64,000 nt of DNA from Meandrina meandrites (GCA_963693305.1 OY855903.1:27020955-27084954); one strand, 5' to 3'. Counted from the stretch's first letter, positions 33,301 to 44,723 are shown. The notes: a model not told the origin generated them from the letters alone. A program made the numbers and translations.

Positions 33301-36300
33301 ACTATATGGGGTACCCCTTCCCTCGGCAGTAATTTGATTTCTAATAGCTGATTCTTGTGTTATTAGATGAATATGGTGATGCACCGCAAGAAATTCAGGT
33401 ATGTTGTATGTACATGTCTGTTTATTCAGATCTCATTCAATTGTTTGGATTCTTAACTCTAAGAATTCAAACATGCTGTAACCTTGGAACAATATATATT
33501 TGTTAGTTTTATCCATCAAATATTCTTTGCACACGCAATAGGTCTAAACACATCTTGTGATGCAGCTACTTGAATATATCCCCCAAGTGATATTCCCCAG
33601 TTTTCAAACTTTCCGATCTACGTTCACACATAAACTAAATTGTTATATTGAATAGACCTGAACATTTTCAACAGTCTAGCAACGGTGACAGAATTACTTT
33701 GACATTGAAAACCTTTGTGAAAAGGTCTCCCGAAATGATAATAAACACACTAGCCTCCATTTGGCTTCTAAAAAATGCACTCACCCCCTGATATTTGTCC
33801 TTGGGCATTATTTGCATGTTCCTTGAAGAACACAGTTTTCCTTGAACTTCGCTCTCGGAAAACCTTTTGTTTCTCGGAACGGATAATGTCCGCGGAAAAA
33901 TATAAGTGCAGATTTTCGCACCAAATGGATGCTATTGTTTATTTATTCCTGCTAACTATACCTTTGCAACTTCTTTAGGATGAAACTGTGTCACGGTGGA
34001 GAAAACATAAGGAAAAGGAAGAAGAGGAGGAGCGAACAAGGCATACTCTTTTTTTGCTTTTTTACTTGGTTTTGTTCTTTTGAGCTTCAAATTATTTGTA
34101 CTGGAGACCATATTTCCTAGATAAGGTGCCCACAGCATTACTCCTCAGAATAAGAGGCCCCATAAAATTATTAAACGTGAAATAAGTAATCTAAAAATCA
34201 ACACTCTATGATGTAAGGGAAGGAAGCGTTCCTACTGGTGTTATGCACAAAACAAAGTTGAAAAAAAAATATAGCTGGTTTAATCGCTGAAGTTGACACC
34301 AGAAAATGTGAAATTTGAATCGAATGCCTTAGTCACTTACTCATAAAACTCGGTTATTATTACACAAAGTACACATATAATAACTATACTAGGCCCAATT
34401 ACCAGCCGCTGTTTACCGAACACGAGAGGACGGCGGAAATCGAGCCTATAACTATACTTAACTTATAAGATGCAGCATAAGCTTTGGTTGTTGTATGTGG
34501 TTGTAGAGTAACAATTTGCTTTTCAATCGTAGATATGAAGAGGAAAATTTACTTCGACTTCCAGCTAAGAAAAAGAAAAAGGTTTGTTTTCCAAATTCAC
34601 TATTGTAAACTGCAGTGTGGCACACTGTCAGCATTGCAGTCAAACCAGTTTTACACGTTAATGTTGCACCTTGTTGTAAGATAGTCGGCGTTCGCATTTT
34701 CTTCATGTAATAAGCGTTGATTTTACCATGTGTAATTAATTACCCAGATATCCGAGCGGGCTCATTCTGGCATGGATGAACTGACGTCATTTGTTGACTT
34801 GTCTGTGCTAAATACTGGAGAGGATGTCAGGGTTAGTAAGCTTTCTTGATAAAATTGCACAGTTTGCCACAATATAAGCTCTCCCCTTCTGGATATAAGC
34901 ATCCCCCCATCCAACTTTTCCATTGTAACTTACCAACGTTCTTGTAGGACATTGTACTTCAAATAGGAATAGTTAAGTAGTGTTTGCAAGTAGGGGTATA
35001 TCAAAACGTTTGATCTGAGTGGCTTTCACATAGTATATTAATTTAATTTATTATTTCTTATAAGATCATTTCGAATTTTTTTCTTAAGCCCCGCATTTCA
35101 GGGGCTGACTTCAACATTGAGCCCAGTGTATATCTTTTAAGAGATCCATGACAGCGCTCCATTTTCACCCATTTCGCGCGTAAATTAAAATGATCCTTCT
35201 TTGGATTATTTTGCATGGCGGCTATAGGGTTTAATTGGCAAATTAGCAAGAACTGTTCACAGTGTAATTTTTGAGCTCCAAGTTTTACTTAGAGGTAATT
35301 AGTTTGGAACATGTTGCGTTGAACAAGTTTTATCGCGGGCCTTTCTAGCTTTTCAATGTTTTGTGTTTGTTAGACAGCTTCGTTTTCCTTTCCTAGTCCA
35401 CTCACGACCGTGAACTCCAATCCCAGACAGAATTATTCGTCGGACACTTGTTGTTTTTTCTGTACATGTCAATCTTGTTGTGTACCACGAAAACTAACGG
35501 CACCCATTGTTGGGGGGGGGGGGGGGGGGGGGGAAGAAGACAGCATTCATCGCGAATTGGCAAGTTTTTGTTGTTGAAATAAGTGTAATTGTTTTAACCA
35601 TTATTTAAACACTTAAATAGCTTTGGTTCGACTGTTCATCGATCTTGTTGTTTTATTTACTTGTTTGTCGTTTGCTTTTTTGCTCAACAGAGTGGTGAAC
35701 ACTCGGCAAAATCCAGGTAATTTGTTTTTTAGTGGTAAACCTTTCCTCTGTTGTTCATTGTAGAGTTCTCTGCGGTTACTCAAGCAATTCATTTTAGCTC
35801 CTTCTTGTGGATTAGGACAGGAAGAAATGGAGAAACTACTTCTCCTGCCGTAAACGTCACTCCACGTCACGCATCGAGCGCGCGTGCTGAGAAAACTCTC
35901 TTAACACATACAGGGCTGGTAGCCCGATGTTGCGTTAACTTCGCTTGCAAGTTAACCTCTTAAATGGTCGGTGACCATTTTTTTTTTTTCCAATTCTCGT
36001 GTTCTTGTCTGGTCGTGTCTAATTGTACCTGTTTTATTGTCTTGCAGTTCAAGCAGTAAGAAGTCTAAGGTGGTGTATTTAACTGTCTTAAATTAATTAT
36101 ATTCACCTAATGAGGTTGAAATATTGCTGTGAATGCAGATTCGAAAAAAAGAACTTGATTCTGACGACAAAATTAATTTAAAAAATTAAATTAATTTATT
36201 AAACTGTAATTTTGAACCCTGGGTGAATTTTAACTCGAGGAATTGCGAGGATATGCAGTGCTGATTTAATTCTAGAGTCAAACACAATATCGTTAGCAAT

Positions 36301-36535
36301 AATAACTTCACACTACTCAGTTGAGGGTCTTAATTTATTAGTGCTTTTCCGTTGTTTAATGCCATCCACTATTTTGTAAACGTCCAAAAACTGGGCTTGC
36401 AGGTACTTCTAGTCCTTTTTGTTTTTTTTGGAGGGGAACTTGAACTTTCCAGGGGGGTGACTTTGCTTAATTATTTGGTTGAGGTTTTGTGCCCCATTTT
36501 TGTAAGTTGAGAAATGAGAATCCTGTGCGGCAAGT

Positions 36536-36621
<86 letters not shown>

Positions 36622-37448
36622 TAATGGGAATTTGCAGTGGCACTTCCACTTCCGTTGTTTATTTTTGCAGTGGAAGAAGAAGTTTGGAAGTGCGAAAAAG
36701 AAGAAAGGTAAATTGTGCAGTGGGTGAAATAATAATATGAAGTAATAATTCTATGTGAAAGATGAAATATTCAGCATGTTGCGAGCATGGGACAAAGAAA
36801 AAACTCCGGTCCCTCAGATTTTTTTCTTTGTCCCACGCTCGCGTCATGTTGAATATTTCATCTTTCCCATTTCATAACCGAGCTTAAAATTGACTATCTT
36901 TCTTTATAATAATGCCATTTGTCAAATTAAAATCTGTTGTGTAGTTCATCTGACACTCGGTTCTTTCAGAGTTAACTCTGGTTCTTTTCGTTAGTCTTGC
37001 CCAGGCATTTCCTTTGGCAAGACATATGCCTTAACGTTTTCCACCCGACTGTAATGTGTTTTGTGCTGCTTCAGGTGGGAGATGTCTTAATGTGTTTTGC
37101 ATCAGACTTGAAATCCTGAGCTTACTCTTTATTCTTAGTTTCTTTCTCCACTTTTGAGTACAGTGGAAGCTGCGCGGCCTTCCCCAATTAGCAGCCTGTT
37201 ATCAAAGTCGCGAAACTTTTGTCAGTAGAATACTGTAAAAAAAAAACCCTACTAAGCGGCCGCGGCCATCTTTTGGCCGTCCCGATGAGCGTTCTTCTGT
37301 CGTGTTCTGCTGCCTTTCCCCCTATTTAGCGGCCAGCAGGAATGTAACATGCGAAGTCACTGCTGGAATAGAAACGTTTCTCTTTAACTGGTAGAATTTT
37401 CTTTTTTTGGTATTTTCTTCAGGGTTTGCCAAAAGACGCCGAAGATGA
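27320..37448 (+). CDS. NGDN: Neuroguidin (SAS10/UTP3/LCP5 family), 17 exons, complete
   Basis: Nucleolar protein of the small-subunit processome needed for 18S rRNA maturation; the vertebrate protein also binds eIF4E. Exons: 27320-27337, 27425-27481, 28294-28365, 29256-29296, 29487-29583, 30486-30573, 31218-31273, 31669-31765, 32605-32697, 33367-33398, 33979-34040, 34533-34581, 34748-34831, 35691-35716, 36048-36069, 36671-36707, 37423-37448. They total 957 bases, 318 residues, close to human neuroguidin (315). The SAS10/C1D domain fills about residues 10-95, then VLEKLRPIDQKMKYQIDKMI. An acidic run (147-157) precedes YVPPK (165-169), the family hallmark. Next come a charged coiled coil (RKHKEKEEEEERTRYEEENL), a conserved MDELTSFVDLSVL segment, and a Lys/Arg-rich C-terminus (WKKKF..KRRRR). 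The start ATGG is the only in-frame Met in exon 1. Intron 11 is GC-AG. It lies between the two inverted GSS copies. Confidence 0.95.
27985..28100. repeat. Foldback repeat (ggataa...ttatcc) in neuroguidin intron 2
   Basis: Multiple inverted copies of ttatccactggataaatcac/actatccagtggataa make a self-complementary block. It abuts the SINE fragment that follows. Probably a MITE of a dispersed family. Confidence 0.7.
28108..28230 (-). mobile_element. SINE family 1, 5' part, minus strand
   Basis: Reverse complement reads ggagggcacagtggcctaatggtt, then gggttcaaccctg (B box), gggcaagagactttcc and cacccaggtg, matching the first half of the SINE at 56035-56329. It is truncated at its 3' side where the foldback repeat begins. 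Confidence 0.85.
31984..32220 (+). mobile_element. SINE family 1, old copy in neuroguidin intron 8
   Basis: gggttcaagccctg, ttcttggacaagacactttactctc, cacccaggtgtctaaatgggtacc and gcctgatgggccactaggct match the family 1 SINE. The A-box end is lost and many substitutions mark it as older than the copy at 56035. Confidence 0.85.
32861..32901. repeat. Perfect 20-bp palindrome with 1-nt spacer
   Basis: tcattcaatgttaattgaaa at 32861-32880 is followed, after a single t, by its exact reverse complement at 32882-32901. It lies in intron 9 of neuroguidin. With no loop, it would extrude as a cruciform or form a tight RNA hairpin. Confidence 0.95.
34041..34042 (+). other. Non-canonical GC splice donor of neuroguidin intron 11
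   Basis: Exon 11 ends ...GAACAAG and the intron begins GCATAC; the acceptor is CGTAG at 34532. The spliced reading (ERTR|YEEENLLRLP) matches the family and no GT nearby keeps the frame. Confidence 0.8.
35512..35533. repeat. Poly-G tract (22 G)
   Basis: An uninterrupted run of 22 G lies in neuroguidin intron 13. Exact length in an assembly is unreliable for such tracts. Confidence 0.9.
36537..36626. repeat. (AAT)n microsatellite
   Basis: About 90 bases of pure AAT repeat in neuroguidin intron 15, immediately upstream of exon 16. Confidence 0.97.
36757..36866. repeat. 110-bp hairpin element in neuroguidin intron 16
   Basis: gaaagatgaaatattcagca at the left pairs with the reverse complement ending at 36866. 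The arms continue through gttgcgagcatgggacaaag for more than 40 bp with few mismatches. Probably a foldback MITE. Confidence 0.85.
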
Positions 37449-37484
37449 AACACCAACGAGGAAGCTAACGGCGCTTTTCGAATT

Positions 37485-37490
37485 AATAAA
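37485..37490 (+). promoter_or_regulatory. Poly(A) signal of neuroguidin
   Basis: AATAAA lies 37 bases after the TGA of neuroguidin, implying a very short 3' UTR. Confidence 0.75.
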
Positions 37491-39880
37491 CACTTTTCAG
37501 TAAATTCCCCGACCATCAGTTTTTGTTTGTTGATTGCTTGTGTGTTTACAATTTACATTGAGTCTTCTGGTGGTCTGGCTCGCCCGCTTACAGCTTGATT
37601 GCCAGAAATGGGCTGTGGCCAATAGCGATTCAGTTCAAATTGCATCTAGATCAAATTTAATTATTGTTGTGTATTACGTCCTTTCAGCCTGATGATTCTA
37701 TGGTATTCGGCCAAACGTAGGTGTCAACAACTAGTGTAAAAAGCTAGTGTTACGATTACAAGGGTTGTGATATCTCCTAAATTGGCTGAATTCTACTTTT
37801 TGTCGAGGAATGCATGTATGCTCCATAGCAACTTGCTTTACATGATTAGGATTAATGCCAACTTTCTTGAGTACGTTTTGCGTGTTCATAGCGAGTTTCA
37901 AGAGGGTCGTCCTTTGCCGTCCAGTTGTAATTCGACTTTTTCACTATCCTGTAATAATTTATTAGCGGCCTTTTTTATTTATTCTAACTTTTGGACCATG
38001 ACGGACTGTCCTAATGAGAACCATTATATTGTTAAATAGCGGTAGCTTTTATAGTTTGCACTTTGCGCGACGTGAATATTACCATCTTACGCTTCACTGG
38101 AGCGAGAGATCTTTGGCTCTGAACTGCTACTCTACCACGCCTAGCCGCGACTTTGCAGTCTGCTATCCGTGAGCGACAAAAAATTGCAGTGGTGAACGAC
38201 TAAATAGGAAGCTCCACGCTTCAAAACCAGGTAATATATGGCATATACAATTTTTTTTTTAACCATAATATGACAAAAGTGATATAACCAAGTGTCAACG
38301 AGTAGTAATTACAGCAGTACAACAGTTACGAATGAATCATTTGAATGCGTTTTTAAAGCCATTGCAAGTATAAAAGTAATCTGAATTTAGTTTTATCAGT
38401 CATAAGTGGATAATTGCTTTTTACTTTGCGCGAACATTAAAACCTTCATGAATAGCTTAGGATTTGGCCTTATAACCTGAAGGATCTAATTAAAATTTGC
38501 AACTAAAGAAGTTGCAACCCGCAATGCCGGTTACCTGTAGCTGACGTAATTTTCCGCAGTTTTTTCTCCCCAAGCAATAATTTCGAACATTTGGAATTTG
38601 AAAACGTTGTCTCTGAACACAAACGTACTATCAGATGGACGTATGGACTTGTTTAAACGTCTCCATGGCTGAAACGGAAAATGAATATGATTCCAAGTTA
38701 ACTTTTCAAAAATGCGCATCTTTAATATCGATTGACTCCGATGTTGTGATTACGTTCTTGTCGAGTCACAGGAAGTTTGTGTCTTATTTTCTTTTACGTG
38801 CTTTTGCAACAAATAATGCATCTTTGTTTCCCAGCCCAGATCTATACAAACATGATTTGCCGTGGAAATTGTCGTCAAAATATTTAATTCGTCAAAACAA
38901 ATGGCTGCTAGCCACACCTTATCAAGAAACATGTCATTGGGAAAATGTACAGGTTTTGACCGGGCAGGTAACGTTTGTAGCCACCAATCATATGCGTGGC
39001 AGGTATTGCCGTAAAAAAAGTATAGATTGCTTTCCTTGATATCAGAGAGGGTAATTTGTATTTTCAACTTTTATTTTTTTGGCTTTGAATTTTTCCTGCT
39101 AAGCTGAAATTAGAGGCGTTCAGGTTTAAAGGGAATTATGCTGACTATTTCCCGTGATATTGTGAGACAGTGGACTGACAGTCTTAACTGGGATTTTAGG
39201 TTTGAAATAGGGCATAGATTTCGGTGATGAGCCAGTCGGGACACCCCCTGAAAGCAAATGTAGTACTCGATTAGATATCATTCGATGAAACTCAGATTAA
39301 GCCGCTAAAACCGGTCACTGGCGGGAGAAAACGACTGTACGCTTGGGGAAAAAGGATAAAAAAAATGACGGCTCCTACAAAATACGGAATTCAACGGAAC
39401 TTGTTTAAAGAAACAAAAAGGAAGCCCTTTTTTACCCTAACGAAATTTGGTCGGAAAATAATTTCAGTGTAATCTGTCTAAATTGAATTCGAAAACAAGA
39501 CCACTTTTATAAAAAGGTATTACGTTTGTTTCACATAAGAGGTATGCAACGTTCAGTTTCTATTCTATCATGTACGAGATTTATGAAATCTGCGAACTGA
39601 AATTTAACGTTATTTAAAGCGTTGCAATAAAAAAACTGGTCTCCTCGCCTACTCAGAGCCCCAGCGCTTTACCCGTGACTTAAACACGATCGATTGTTAT
39701 CATCGAGCGTTCGGACACTGCATGCTAGTTCTCAGTTTTTTTTTTTTTAATTTTCTAAGCTTTTATTCTTTTTTGGTGTCAAGGAAATTATTCAGAGCTG
39801 TTGCGAAATGAATATAAATGTCCGTGTTCATATGCGTAATTAAAGCTATCTACCATGAACTGTCCAAGCCCTCCCTAGAA
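37491..39880. other. Intergenic, no gene recognised
   Basis: Two sizeable open frames overlap on opposite strands (38635-39039 plus, 38750-39067 minus). Neither shows a family motif or homologous splice pattern. No repeats stand out apart from short A/T tracts. Confidence 0.4.
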
Positions 39881-40018
39881 GGTTAAGTCTGTATACGAGC
39901 CTAGCCTAGTGGTCCATCAGGCCGGAGCTTATCCCGGTTTCAGGGACGGATACAGGAATTTCTGAAAGGGGGGGGGGACCCTGTATCCGCCTCTGGGTTT
40001 CCGTAGCATGAAGCAACT
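39881..40018 (-). mobile_element. SINE family 1, 3' part, interrupted by a mini-hAT
   Basis: Reverse complement reads gcttcatgctacggaaacc | gggataagctccggcctgatgg...ggctcgtata, matching 56259-56329. It is split by a 55-bp insertion at 39941-39995. Its 5' side joins LINE sequence directly at about 40019. Confidence 0.85.
39941..39995. mobile_element. 55-bp hAT-type MITE with 5-bp TSD
   Basis: The ends CAGGGACGGATACAGG and CCTGTATCCGCCTCTG form 16-bp inverted repeats with two mismatches. They are flanked by GGTTT on both sides (39936-39940 and 39996-40000). The uninterrupted SINE at 56272-56279 has this sequence once, confirming the duplication. The interior is only about 23 bases, mostly G. 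Confidence 0.9.
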
Positions 40019-41150
40019 AACTTCCTGGAAACATCTATTAAATTCTATGGTGAACCCGTCAGAACCAGGAGTTTTGTTATTTTGGCACTTGCTAAGCGCC
40101 TCTCCACATTCTTTCGATATAAATAAGCCCTCGCAGCTTTTTACTTCTTCGTTATCCAGCAGACATGTCTAAAATTCTCTGTTTCGGGAGAGGTGTTTTT
40201 TGATTCATAGATTGTTCTAAAGAATCTCGGTTCTGTCCTCGTGTACCGGTCCACTAGAGCCGATACAGAAGACCAAACAATACATTACAGCTAACCAATG
40301 ACTCTTTAACAAAGAAAATACAATGGTTATTCCCTTGTGCACCGGTACACGAGAACACAGCCCGTCTCTCTCTTTTTCCACCAATATATGTTTTGTTGAA
40401 CGGAGCCGTCTTCTTTTTGCAGAGAAGTTCTCTGTTTCGTCCTGTGGGTTCTTTTCTCCAGATTAAGAAAGTAGTTACTATTCTTTTCACCAAATTCATA
40501 CCAACGCGCTCTGCTTCAAACCATTGCGCCTTGCGTTTTTCTGGCAGCTATTTTGCAAGTTTGGTTTTCACACGATCTATTTCAGCTTTTTGTTTCGTTA
40601 AAGTTTCAACGGATTTTTTGTTGCAGAGGATTCACTATTTCTTATATTTGTTTTCTTTACACGTTTTAGTTTAACTTTTGTTTTCGAAAAAGAATGGTTG
40701 CCGCTTTCTTAGTCTAGTTTACTGAATCATCTCTCAGAGGAGCCCTTTATCGCTTATCTGATATTTTGATTCAAATTCAGGCATTTTCTGGAAACCAGCT
40801 CAGTGTAATCTTTGTTGACTAATAGTGAACTATTAAATTTCTAAAAACCAGGACCACGTTTTGCTTCCTTTTCTTCGAAACATAATTCTTTTTTAACATA
40901 TTTTAATGAAGTTCGCACATCTTTTGAGATCATAAAATAATCCAGTCTGCAATGAATTTTCATCGATGGATTGCTCCAAGTTAACCCTTGTAGATTGGCA
41001 TTTTTTCTCTCTCCAAGTTTATCTATTTCTTGGATGAACGCTTTTTTTAGTTCAACCGATCGGCCTCCTCGCTTCTCGAACTCGTTAAGGCACAATTGAA
41101 GTGGCCGCCTAGCAGTATTAACGAATGTTTCATTTGCGGACATTGGTAAA
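40019..41150 (-). mobile_element. L1-like LINE ORF2 fragment (endonuclease end to start of RT)
   Basis: Minus-strand reading. At 41143-40841 an APE-type endonuclease C-terminus is open, with LTWSNPSMKIHCRLDYFMIS, the conserved TW..p...sRLDy.liS pattern. Further on, near 40520-40440, lies RWYEFGEKNSNYFLNLEKR, the linker motif typical of L1-type elements. Near 40130-40040, NKTPGSDGFTIEF is the first reverse-transcriptase block. Frameshifts and a small foldback insertion (40238-40354) break the frame. It ends abruptly at the SINE. Dead copy. Confidence 0.8.
40238..40354. mobile_element. Small foldback insertion inside the LINE fragment
   Basis: ctcgtgtaccggtccactag at the left and ttgtgcaccggtacacgag at the right are inverted repeats around an unrelated AT-rich interior. 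LINE coding sequence continues on either side. Confidence 0.6.
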
Positions 41151-41159
41151 ACCCGTGAC

Positions 41160-41400
41160 GGTCAAAAATCCGTGACGGTCAAATTTGATAAAGCACGTGA
41201 CGGCTCTGTCCGTGATACACCTGTGACACATGCGTGACAGACAGATGTACATGTATTGACAAAAGAAGTTAAAATAATACATTAAAAACTTATAAAGCTC
41301 AGGATAAACCGGCGAAAACCGCTAAGTTTGAGTTTGATCGTACCACGAGTCAAGTTCGAGCCCGAGTCACGAGTCAAGTTCGAGTCAATTTATTTTTTAC
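41160..41400. repeat. Degenerate short tandem repeats
   Basis: ccgtgacggtcaaa-type units at 41152-41235 and cacgagtcaagttcgag units at 41344-41385. Low-complexity sequence with no gene. Confidence 0.6.
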
Positions 41401-41933
41401 ATTTTTTTTTCAAAAATACCGTTTGACTGTATTGTAAATATTATCGTCAAAAATGTCAGATAGGTAAAATAAACATCAAACTCAGCAGGATTAGCCTCTA
41501 CCACTCCGTTATGACCAAAATTGAACGCCGTGTTAACATTACAAGATTGTCGGTCTGACAGTACTTCCATGCAAGCGACCAGATCAAGTAGTCTTGCATA
41601 GTGGTGAGGCGGGCGGAGGGGTATGGGTTAGCAGCTATCGTCGGTTTTGTTGTACTCTGATACCAGAATCCCACTAAGCCGTGCATGGTATTGCAGAATA
41701 TACAAATCAGAGAAATGTCAATTTACTCCTAGTGTATATTCTGTATAAACATGGTAAATTTACGTTGGTGTCTGTTCTCAAAATTACTGTTACTGTAACT
41801 ACACAATAGAAATAGACATGGAGATCTTGAGTCAAGTCCGAGAATATACACTTAATTCGAAACATATGCCGTGATTATCGCGCGCGGTAGGTTTAATCGG
41901 AATGTTATAAAATAAAATTAATCGGAAGGTTAT

Positions 41934-42200
41934 AAAATAAATAAACCCCTTCCTGGCTTGCTGGTACATTGGAGGATAATGCCCTTGGCTGAAAGATTGT
42001 TCTCAAAATTTCACAGTTAACCTCGAAGCTTCGCTTCTCGGGCAACTGTTCATTTTTCGGACAATCTTTCAGCCTCGGGCATTATCCTCCAATATACCAG
42101 TCGCCTGAAGGGGTTTATTTACTAATTATTCCACGAGCGCGCGTTGGATATGAGTTGGCTATAACGATCTCATATCCAATAAGCGCGAGTGGAATAATTG
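41934..42200. repeat. Two adjacent foldback elements
   Basis: aaataaaccccttc...attggaggataatgccc at 41938-41991 is repeated in reverse complement at 42078-42122. Directly after it, ttattccacgagcgcgcgtt...ggatatgag pairs with ctcatatccaataagcgcgagtggaataa at 42123-42199. Both look like dispersed MITE families. Confidence 0.8.
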
Positions 42201-42258
42201 TTTTATTAAAAACGCCCAAAAGAATTGCAATATTTGAACTCTCCAGCTGTTTTCGGTG

Positions 42259-42898
42259 ACGTGTATCAAATGTGCCCCACTGAAATCCTCAAATGGCGAA
42301 ATAATTCAAGACAAGGCCAAGCAACTCGAAAGATGGGTTGAACACTATTCTCAGCTCTACGACCATGAAAACCTAGTCTCCGCAACTGCACTCGACCAGA
42401 TCGAGAGACTGCCAAACATGCCTGAACTAGATAATGCCCCTACTCTAGAGGAGCTTCTAGATGCCATCAAAAACATTTCATCGGGCAAGGCACCAGGATC
42501 AGATGGTATACCCGCAGAGGTCTTTAAATGTGGCGGTGCCCAGCTTCACAATGTACTCCATCAGTTGTTGTGCAAATGCTGGGAGGAGGGAGCAGTCCCC
42601 AAAGAGATGCGAGATTCTATCATCACAACGCTGTACAAGAACAAGGGTGACCGCAGTGACTGTAACAATTATCGCGGCATCTCCCTCCTTTGCGTTGCTG
42701 GCAAGCTCTTTGCCCGTGTGGCACTTCGTCGCCTTCAGCAGCTTGCAGAAAGAGTGTACCCTGAATCTCAGTGTGGTTTTCGATCGCAACGCTCAACAGT
42801 TGATATAATTTTCTCTGTGCGACAGCTACAAGAAAAGTGCAGGGAACAACGACAGCCTCTCTTCATTGCCTTCATTGATTTAACTAAGGCTTTTGATC
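42259..42898 (+). mobile_element. Non-LTR reverse transcriptase fragment
   Basis: An open stretch of about 210 codons covers the N-terminal RT blocks: GKAPGSDGIPAEVFK, then RDSIITTLYKNKGDRSDCNNYRGISLL, FARVALRRL, SQCGFRSQRSTVDIIF and finally FIAFIDLTKAFD, the first catalytic aspartate of the RT. It is cut right after this block; the YADD block and 3' end are absent. The frame is intact, so it is probably younger than the L1-like fragment next door and belongs to a different clade, which I cannot fix by eye. Similar agaattgcaata motifs lie on both sides (about 42222 and 42919). Confidence 0.9.
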
Positions 42899-42939
42899 TG
42901 GCCAATCAAAACTCAGAAATTGCAATATACCATTGCTAG

Positions 42940-44469
42940 TTTTTAATAATAGTGTAATGTAATATATAAATTTAGCCAAGCCCGAAGGCGGATGGATTGC
43001 ATGTGACGACAAAAAATTCTAAACTCAAAATTGTGAGGTCTTCTGAATTTTTATCTACACTAGGTTGCAGATGACCTAGAAAAAATCGTTTTACAAGATT
43101 TCAGTCCCGTTGTGTCGTTCGCCTCGAGTGGCTACGACAAAGTTGTATAAGTTGAAAAAAGGTCTCCTCTTATGGTTTTCAGCACTTAAAACATTTAAAG
43201 TCTTAGGAGATGTGTTCATACGTATATATACGAGTAGAACATGCCAGAAAAGTAAGACGGCAATACCACGAAATATTGACTTATTTCTCGAATTTGCGAG
43301 TTGTTGTTGCCTTTCCGAAAATCGTACCTGGCGTGTTCTCATACTGCAAAATCGCACACTGATTTTTTCTTCAACAAAAACAACAGGCATTGCATTTCCC
43401 ATATCCCCGGCCCATATCACGAAAGTTCGGAGTGACATTGCGCTTAAGAAAACCTGAGGGGATTAATTAGTGGTCTTCCAAGCAGATACTCAACGAAACT
43501 ATCTGATTATTTGGCTCGCTAAAGTAAGGACAAGTTACAGACAAGTAACTGATAACCATGACTGATTACGATACTTCAGCTGCTTGGCTTTAATTGATCA
43601 TTGTTGCAGAAATTTCGTGATGACTGAAAAAGAAGCGAATAGAACAAGGCCGACGATTAAATTATCGACACTGATCGACTCACAGGACAGTATAAAGAAC
43701 ACAAGATGGCTTCACCAATTTCCATTGGTAAAGATCAATATAGTATATATAGCACTAATGTTTGAATGATTAGTTTGGCTCGGCCTGAGAAAGGCCTTCC
43801 GCGAAACTAACTGCCTACACACTGTAGCATTTGGAATATTCTAGCCCTTCTTTGAGACTTAAACAAACATTTTTTCGTTTCAATTCTTCAGTAATACATG
43901 ACTGAAAAATTACCCCAAAAATCAGCAAGGCACTTCGGGTTACTATAATCGTGATTCACTTTGATCCCACGGTCTAAAGGTACGCATGGTCACGTAAATG
44001 TGCCCGTATTTGGAAGAAGGGAGGGGGACAGAACTTGAAGGCCTATAGTAACAAAGTGTGCAAGCCAGTATTTCTCTGAGAACATGTACCTTGTGGAGCC
44101 AGCTCTTAAAAGTTTTAAGGTGGCTGGATTCAGTTTCAAACAATCATCGCCCAGCTCGTATAATGCAATGCAATCACTCTTTATTACTCGATTCCACAAC
44201 AATGGATCAAGCAAAGCCAAATCGTTGGAAAACAAGTAAAATGCGTTTTCTTGACAGAAAAAAAACTGATAGATAGTTCTATGACTGGCCCCTAAAATTG
44301 TAAGAACTGGAAAGTGCTGAAAACCGTTAATAGCCACCTTAACTAAAGTAAAGTTAGGCGAGGCGGACGTGGTATATATCAAATCACCAAACACTGAAAT
44401 TGGGTTTAGTTAATAAGAGTTCTTAACACGTTTCAAGATTTTTTAATCACGTAACGTTCTTCCAACAGG
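42940..44469. other. Intergenic upstream of GSS copy B
   Basis: A 115-codon frame exists on each strand at 43091-43457. Neither shows a recognisable motif and they are probably chance. From about 44320 the sequence is homologous to 45110-45269, the upstream region of the second first exon, so it likely contains promoter sequence. Confidence 0.4.
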
Positions 44470-44723
44470 ATGGCCCACCCGTTGTATGTCGACCAAGATG
44501 TTTTGCAAGATGACGTTAAGAGAAAACCAAGAAATTACTGCATTGCGCACGGAATGGTTTATAACAACTCTAAGGGAGAATCACAACATATTCCCTTTAC
44601 TCTGTTCCCTTCACCGTTCACAGAGAAGCTTTTCACCGCTGTGAAAGAAGTTCAGAGGGATTTCAACCTGCTTTTACACGAAGTGAGCCAGGACTACGAA
44701 TTTACAGAGAACGCGCTTTTAAG
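44470..44723 (+). CDS. GSS: Duplicate first exon of glutathione synthetase copy B (alternative or relic)
   Basis: A second version of GSS exon 1 lies 800 bases upstream of the main one. It starts [17 protein letters not shown], keeps [11 protein letters not shown] and ends ...SQDYEFTENALLR with a GTAATC donor in the same phase. Relative to the main exon it has a 9-base in-frame deletion after DDVK and several substitutions. About 150 bases upstream and several hundred downstream are also duplicated. With ATG, frame and donor intact it could splice to exon 2 (47251) and give an alternative N-terminus, possibly from its own promoter. It could also be a recent relic. Confidence 0.7.

Noticed and set aside
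36467..36649. Poly-Tyr open frame
   Set aside because: Translation of the AAT microsatellite in a neuroguidin intron.
37200..37320. Possible transposon end (ctactaagcggccgcggcc)
   Set aside because: It resembles the motif inside the TA element at 2122, but no paired end or target duplication was found; it lies within neuroguidin intron 16.
38635..39067. 134-codon plus and 105-codon minus frames overlapping
   Set aside because: Mutually antisense, no recognisable domain, no splice-site pattern and no repeat or paralog in the window.
43091..43457. 115-codon frames on both strands
   Set aside because: Symmetric overlap with no motif is typical of a chance gap in stop codons.
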